Assembly (NCBI GenBank): GCA_910579075.1
Contig: CAJTSV010000027.1
Location: 20,868 to 30,974, forward strand
Reading direction: 5' to 3'
DNA: 10,107 nt
DNA from: an uncultured Eubacterium sp.
Lineage (GTDB): Bacteria; Bacillota; Clostridia; Lachnospirales; Lachnospiraceae
Positions 5,874 to 10,107 of this stretch are shown here, one piece after another. The first letter of the stretch is position 1, and each line of letters starts with the position of its first letter. The notes under the pieces are model-generated. The model worked only from the letters and a program-made list of their open reading frames with translations, had not been told where the DNA came from and did not search any database. Position numbers and translations under genes: made by a program.

Positions 5874-6866
5874 ATGGGATATGAAAATGTCAGATTTCCA
5901 GAAAACAGCCTGTTTCTTATCACAGGCGGGGCGGGTTTTATCGGCTCGAACCTTTGCGAAGCGGTTTTGGACGCAGGATGCCGGGTTCGCTGCCTGGACA
6001 ATCTTTCCACAGGCAGGATGGAAAATATGGATTTGTTTATCCGCAATTCCCGTTTTGAATTTATCGAAGGGGATATCCGAAATTTTCAGGACTGTATGAG
6101 TGCCTGCAGAAATGCTGATTTTGTGCTTCATCAGGCGGCATGGGGGTCTGTGCCAAAAAGCATAAAGATGCCTCTTTTGTACTGTGTAAATAATATTACA
6201 GGGACGGTGAATATGCTGGAAGCAGCCAGACAGAACCATGTTAAAAAGTTCGTATATGCTTCCAGTTCCAGTGTGTATGGTGATGAGCCGAAGCTTCCCA
6301 AACAGGAGGGCAGGGAAGGGAACCTGCTGTCGCCTTATGCAGCCAGCAAAAGGGCAGATGAGGAATGGGCCAGGCAGTATACGCTCCATTATGGCCTTGA
6401 TACATACGGCCTGCGTTATTTCAATGTGTTCGGAAGAAGGCAGAATCCGGATGGGGATTATGCAGCTGTCATTCCGCGGTTTATCAGACAGCTGCTGCAT
6501 GGAGAACAGCCAGTGATTTATGGCGATGGCATGCAGAGCCGGGATTTTACTTATATCGAAAATGTCATGGAAGCGAATCTGAAAGCCTGCTGTGCAGATA
6601 GTGAAAAAGCCGGGCAGGTGTTCAACATTGCATCTGGCGGCCGGGAAAGACTGATTGATGTATACTGGAGCATTGTGGAACAGCTTGGACTTGGCAGAAC
6701 CGGTGACCAGGCATTTTTTCCACAATTCGGACCTGTAAGAAGCGGTGATATTGCACACAGCAGTGCGGATATTGAAAACGCGGTGTCAGGGATTGGGTAC
6801 AGTCCGGACTGGAGTTTTGAAAGAGGTTTAAAAGCAGCTATTCAGTGGTATAAGGAGAATTTATGA
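5874..6866 (+). CDS. tviC: UDP-N-acetylhexosamine / hexosaminuronate 4-epimerase (TviC/WbpP type)
   Basis: An extended short-chain dehydrogenase that inverts C4 of a UDP sugar through a transient 4-keto intermediate using tightly bound NAD+. In 330 residues, the nucleotide-binding motif TGGAGFIGS (G18-x-x-G21-x-x-G24) comes first, then VLHQAAWGSVPKS. The active-site stretch is SSSSVYG (residues 130-136), and the catalytic pair is Y155 and K159 in YAASK. GLRYFNVFGRRQNPDGDYAAVIPRF is typical of the WbpP/TviC (group 3) epimerases that prefer N-acetylated UDP sugars. GDGMQSRDFTYIENV completes the substrate domain. GGAGG (5861-5865) stands 8 nt before the ATG, inside the end of the dehydrogenase gene, so translation is coupled. 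In the Vi-antigen pathway this enzyme follows TviB and makes UDP-GalNAcA; the adjacency here predicts the same order. The exact substrate is inference, the family is clear. Confidence 0.9.
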   Translation: MGYENVRFPENSLFLITGGAGFIGSNLCEAVLDAGCRVRCLDNLSTGRMENMDLFIRNSRFEFIEGDIRNFQDCMSACRNADFVLHQAAWGSVPKSIKMPLLYCVNNITGTVNMLEAARQNHVKKFVYASSSSVYGDEPKLPKQEGREGNLLSPYAASKRADEEWARQYTLHYGLDTYGLRYFNVFGRRQNPDGDYAAVIPRFIRQLLHGEQPVIYGDGMQSRDFTYIENVMEANLKACCADSEKAGQVFNIASGGRERLIDVYWSIVEQLGLGRTGDQAFFPQFGPVRSGDIAHSSADIENAVSGIGYSPDWSFERGLKAAIQWYKENL

Positions 6867-9247
6867 ATATAGAGCAGGCAGTGAATGATAAGCTGAACCA
6901 GTTTCCTTATGTGAAAAAGGGAGTAAAGCGGATATACCAGGGGCTTTTGTACTCCGTTTCTGAAAAAATGCAGGCAGAAGGAGAGATTGTGAAGCTGTCA
7001 CCGGATGATTTGCGTCATGAATATTTTTTTGGCTATTATGATAAATCTCCATGGGATGCCGGTGAACAGCATGTGCTGTGCCTGCGGGCAAAAGATATGC
7101 GAAAAAGTGCATGCCCGGACGAAACAGCAGATATTTTACTGATAGATGCCGGTGATAACAGGCGTTACCAGAAAATTGCACAGACCAGTGCATGGAACGT
7201 ACAGCAGGGATGCATGCTGCAATGGCTCGGCCCGGATTTTAAAAGCAGGATAATCTATAACGATTACCGGAATGGCAGATTGTGTTCTGTTATACGAAAT
7301 ATTCAGACAAGTCAGGAGCAGGTTATTGATTTTCCAGTGTATGCAGTCTCTCGTGATGGAAAAACTGCCTTGTCGCTGGATTTTGCCCGGCTGCACAGGC
7401 TGCGGCCCGGATATGGATACCTGGACAGGAACCAGGCAGATGTTTTGAAACCGCTGCCGGAAGGAGCGGCCATCTGGAAAATAAGCCTGGAGACGGGTGA
7501 AATCAAGGAAATATTAAAATATTCAGATTTTGCAGGGTTTCAGCCACGCAGGGAAATGTCCGGGGAAGGGGTTATCCATAAGGTCAATCATATTATGATT
7601 CGCCCGGATGGAAAACGCTTTCTGGTTTTATACCGGTGGCGGAACGGGCACAGGAAGTATACGCGCCTTATTACGGCCAGCATGGATGGCTCGGATATGT
7701 ATCTGCTGCTGGACGATGATATGGTCAGCCACTGCTGCTGGAAAAACAATACCTCAATCCTGGCTTATGCGAATACAAAGAAACAGGGAGCTGGCTATTA
7801 TCTGATAAAAGATAAGACAGACCGGTATATGCGCTGCTGGCCCGGGCTTCAAAGGGACGGGCACCCTGGTTATGCGCCGGACGGCAGGATGGCCGTTACG
7901 GATTCTTATCCAGACCGGAAACGGATTTCTACTGTTATGCTGGTACCTGGAAAACAGGAACATGAAAAACATGCCGAATGCATAGCAAAAGTGTTTGCGC
8001 CGTTTGCGTATGACAATGAGACAAGATGCGATTTGCATCCCAGATGGTCTCCTTCTGGAAATAAAATATGCTTTGATTCCGCACACGAAGGGAAAAGAGG
8101 GCTTTATTGTGTCAGTGTAAATCCAAAGCGCAGGCGGAAAGTGGTATTTCTTTTGACATCCTGCAAAAGAAGCGGGCCTGTAAGGCAGATGCTGTATATT
8201 ATGAAGCATATGGACAGGACAATGTTTGAGTCCATACTGATTACTTTGTATGAGGAAGAAGAAAGCAGCATGCTGGAAATGTTTCTGCCGTATGGTACGC
8301 ATATTCCAGTACTGACAGGCAGGGCAGAACTTATCACGGGGCTGGATAAGAAATTAAAAACCGTACTGAAAATGATAAAACCGGATGTCATACATTCCCT
8401 GGGCGTGCTGCCAGATTATGCAGCCAGCAGGATTCATAAATATCCGCATGTAATGACGCTGCGTAATTTTATATGGGAGGATTATCCGGCGAAATTTGGC
8501 AGAATCAAAGGCAGTATTCTTGCGGAGCTGCATATCTATGCCATGAAGCATGCGGATAAAACAGTGGCCTGCTCGAGGAGTCTTTCGCAGATATACAAGA
8601 AAAGACTGCATGATGAATTTGATTATATATGTAATGGCGTGGATTTCACACAGTATAGGACTGCCGGACCGTCAGAAAAGCAGGAGCTCAGGCAGGCGCT
8701 TGGCTTGCCGCAAAAAGCTGTGGTTTTTGTATATACCGGGCAGCTGATTCAAAGAAAAAATATGGATTTTCTGCTGGATGCTTTCAGCGGGGCAGCTTCA
8801 AAGGAACATGGGGAATATTTCCTGCTTGTTCTGGGCGGTGGGGACGAATATGCCAGGCTGTCTGCCAGGTACTCCGGGCTGGATAATATTGATTTCCGGG
8901 GAGATGTTTCGGACGTAAGTCCATATCTGCAGGCAGGAGATATCTATGTATCAGCCAGCAGGTCAGAAGGCATGCCAAACGGTGTTCTGGAAGCAGTGGC
9001 ATCAGGACTGCCTGTTCTGCTGTCAGATATACCGCAGCATATGGAAATACTGGAGATGGATGAACGGCTGGGCAGCTCTTTTTGTCAGGATAATAGGCAG
9101 GATTTGATAGATAAAATGGTTTTTATGGGTGAAAGATGCAGGATGCATCATGACTGGGATGCAGCTGATATTTCCGGCATCCCTGTGGATGCAGTTGAAA
9201 TGAGCAGGAGATATCAGGAAATATATCTATCAGTGTGCAGATTGTGA
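6863..9247 (+). CDS. Fusion of a beta-propeller-like domain and a GT4 (GT-B) glycosyltransferase
   Basis: A 794-residue protein with two parts. Residues about 1-420 hold repeated beta-strand units in the style of TolB/oligogalacturonate-lyase propellers: GYYDKSPWD (57-65), a run around HKVNHIMIRPDGKRF (first His 239), HPGYAPDGRMAVTDSYPD (His 334) and LHPRWSPSGNKICFDS (His 392). Such domains occur as stand-alone genes in some polysaccharide loci; their activity is not known to me. Residues about 424-794 are a GT4 glycosyltransferase. They include VVFLLTSCKRSGPVRQM at the start, ICNGVDFTQY in the middle, YTGQLIQRKNMDFLLDAF at the donor-binding domain, and SRSEGMPNGVLEAVASGLPV with the E-x7-E pair E702/E710. 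The frame is continuous, so this is a genuine fusion. AAGGAG (6852-6857) is 5 nt before the ATG, and the ATG overlaps the epimerase stop by 4 bases. The likely role is a retaining sugar transfer in repeat-unit assembly; the propeller's role is unknown. Confidence 0.8.
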   Translation: MNIEQAVNDKLNQFPYVKKGVKRIYQGLLYSVSEKMQAEGEIVKLSPDDLRHEYFFGYYDKSPWDAGEQHVLCLRAKDMRKSACPDETADILLIDAGDNRRYQKIAQTSAWNVQQGCMLQWLGPDFKSRIIYNDYRNGRLCSVIRNIQTSQEQVIDFPVYAVSRDGKTALSLDFARLHRLRPGYGYLDRNQADVLKPLPEGAAIWKISLETGEIKEILKYSDFAGFQPRREMSGEGVIHKVNHIMIRPDGKRFLVLYRWRNGHRKYTRLITASMDGSDMYLLLDDDMVSHCCWKNNTSILAYANTKKQGAGYYLIKDKTDRYMRCWPGLQRDGHPGYAPDGRMAVTDSYPDRKRISTVMLVPGKQEHEKHAECIAKVFAPFAYDNETRCDLHPRWSPSGNKICFDSAHEGKRGLYCVSVNPKRRRKVVFLLTSCKRSGPVRQMLYIMKHMDRTMFESILITLYEEEESSMLEMFLPYGTHIPVLTGRAELITGLDKKLKTVLKMIKPDVIHSLGVLPDYAASRIHKYPHVMTLRNFIWEDYPAKFGRIKGSILAELHIYAMKHADKTVACSRSLSQIYKKRLHDEFDYICNGVDFTQYRTAGPSEKQELRQALGLPQKAVVFVYTGQLIQRKNMDFLLDAFSGAASKEHGEYFLLVLGGGDEYARLSARYSGLDNIDFRGDVSDVSPYLQAGDIYVSASRSEGMPNGVLEAVASGLPVLLSDIPQHMEILEMDERLGSSFCQDNRQDLIDKMVFMGERCRMHHDWDAADISGIPVDAVEMSRRYQEIYLSVCRL

Positions 9248-9298
9248 GATATATGCAGACTGCAAGGAAATATTTGCGATTTGAAAAGGAAAAAATAT

Positions 9299-10107
9299 AT
9301 GAAACATTATGTTCTGGCAGCGAACAGGCAGAGGGATGTTGAATATCAGTATGCGGATTTTCGGTATGAAAATGACATGTCTCTTTCGTTATTTAAGTAT
9401 ACAAGGCTACGTACTGCTATGATAAAACTGATAGACAGGTTTCACCTGAGGTCGAATGCATTTGTGCAAAAGTATTTTTTCAGGAAAATATTTGCAAAAG
9501 AATTTTTTTCCAGCATTGTACAGGATAGGGAAAAGGAATATGTATTTATAATTATGGCAAGGGCTTACGAGAGATATGGCAGTTTTTTAATACATGAAAT
9601 TCATTCACGCTTTCCAGAAAGCCATACGGTTTTGTTTTTAGCAGATTTAGTTCATACAATGCGTTTTACAATGGAAGATGCACGAAATGATTTTGATATT
9701 ATTTGTTCTTTTGATGAAAAGGAAGCAGAAAAATATGGCTTTCAGTTTGTGCTGGAACCGTTTTCATCCCGCCTGACCGAAAAGCTGGACGATGTTTCAA
9801 ATCCAGAGTATGATGTTACTTTTGTCGGAGCTGCCAAAAATCGCTATAGTGAAATCATATCTCTATATGAAGCTTTAAATATGAATGGATTAAAATGTGA
9901 TTTTCATATTACAGAAATAAACAGGAAAAATCAGAAGTATAAGAATGAAATTCATTATGGCAGACTGGATTTTGAATCGGTGCTTAAGCATGTAAAAAAT
10001 GCGAAATGTGTCGCCGAAATTATGCAGAAAGGCGCTTATTCTGGTACAACACGTTATGCCGAAGCTATGCTTTTTGGCAGAAACCTGATTACAGACTGTA
10101 AAGCATT
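9299..10107 (+). CDS. Probable glycosyltransferase of a capsule-type family (3' end outside window)
   Basis: The frame is open from ATG 9299 to the right edge: 269 complete residues. AAAAGGA ending at 9290 gives an 8-nt spacer, and the start is the first in-frame ATG after the upstream stop. The N-terminal half is rich in aromatic and basic residues with no clear motif. The second half has YDVTFVGAAKNRYSEIISLY, then VLKHVKNAKCVAEIMQKGAYSG and TTRYAEAMLFGRNLITD. This last pattern (I-x-Q-K-G-x-x-x-x-T-x-R-x-x-E-A-x-x-F-x-x-x-L-I-T) is a GT-B-like donor-site signature seen in many capsule and LPS genes of uncertain specificity. The DNA is noticeably richer in A and T than the preceding 8 kb and uses TTT, TTA and ATA freely, so it may have been acquired separately. 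It follows the fusion gene by 51 bases with no terminator, and so is probably in the same operon. Confidence 0.6.
   Translation, partial: MKHYVLAANRQRDVEYQYADFRYENDMSLSLFKYTRLRTAMIKLIDRFHLRSNAFVQKYFFRKIFAKEFFSSIVQDREKEYVFIIMARAYERYGSFLIHEIHSRFPESHTVLFLADLVHTMRFTMEDARNDFDIICSFDEKEAEKYGFQFVLEPFSSRLTEKLDDVSNPEYDVTFVGAAKNRYSEIISLYEALNMNGLKCDFHITEINRKNQKYKNEIHYGRLDFESVLKHVKNAKCVAEIMQKGAYSGTTRYAEAMLFGRNLITDCKA

Noticed and set aside
5856..6758. 300-residue reverse-strand open frame
   Set aside because: It lies opposite the epimerase, whose motifs are unmistakable; the reverse product is rich in Cys, His and Ile with no recognisable domain.
1..10107. CRISPR array, tRNA, rRNA or insertion sequence
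   Set aside because: No regularly spaced repeats, no cloverleaf-like or rRNA sequence, and no transposase frame or terminal inverted repeats were seen.

Overview
The window looks like chromosomal DNA from a Gram-positive anaerobe of the Clostridia, most likely Lachnospiraceae-like. The grounds are strong AGGAGG-type ribosome binding sites, moderate GC with AT-rich spacers, and the gene order XRE regulator, Wzz-like protein, then glycosyltransferases. The taxonomic call is inference; no marker gene is present. All supported genes read on the + strand.

Region 1 (1-949) is the end of an AT-rich accessory block. It holds the C-terminal part of a probable DUF262-family protein, overlapped by a HEPN-domain gene with an intact R-x4-H motif. 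The HEPN gene is broken into two frames at a run of eight T. DUF262 plus HEPN is a pairing known from defence islands, so this looks like a decayed, switched-off or slippage-dependent defence pair. A strong bidirectional hairpin terminator (1002-1054) closes the block.

Region 2 (1055-1529) is AT-rich and has no large gene. It contains a possible 30-codon ORF with a perfect Shine-Dalgarno, a 31-bp palindrome overlapping an extended -10 promoter, a degenerate second copy of that palindrome about 295 bp upstream, and a 12-bp direct repeat. It is the likely control region of the downstream locus.

Region 3 (1530-10107, running off the right edge) is the front of a surface-polysaccharide (capsule/EPS) operon. 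Its genes are: an XRE-type regulator; a Wzz-like chain-length protein with a kinase-like tail lacking a P-loop; an AmsE-like GT2 glycosyltransferase; a TviB/WbpA-like UDP-HexNAc 6-dehydrogenase; a TviC/WbpP-like 4-epimerase; a 794-residue fusion of a beta-propeller-like domain to a GT4 glycosyltransferase; and the start of another probable glycosyltransferase with a distinctly AT-richer sequence. The dehydrogenase and epimerase together would turn UDP-GlcNAc into UDP-GalNAcA, so the polymer probably contains an acidic N-acetylgalactosaminuronic acid residue. No flippase, polymerase or initiating sugar-phosphate transferase lies inside the window; these are expected further downstream or elsewhere.
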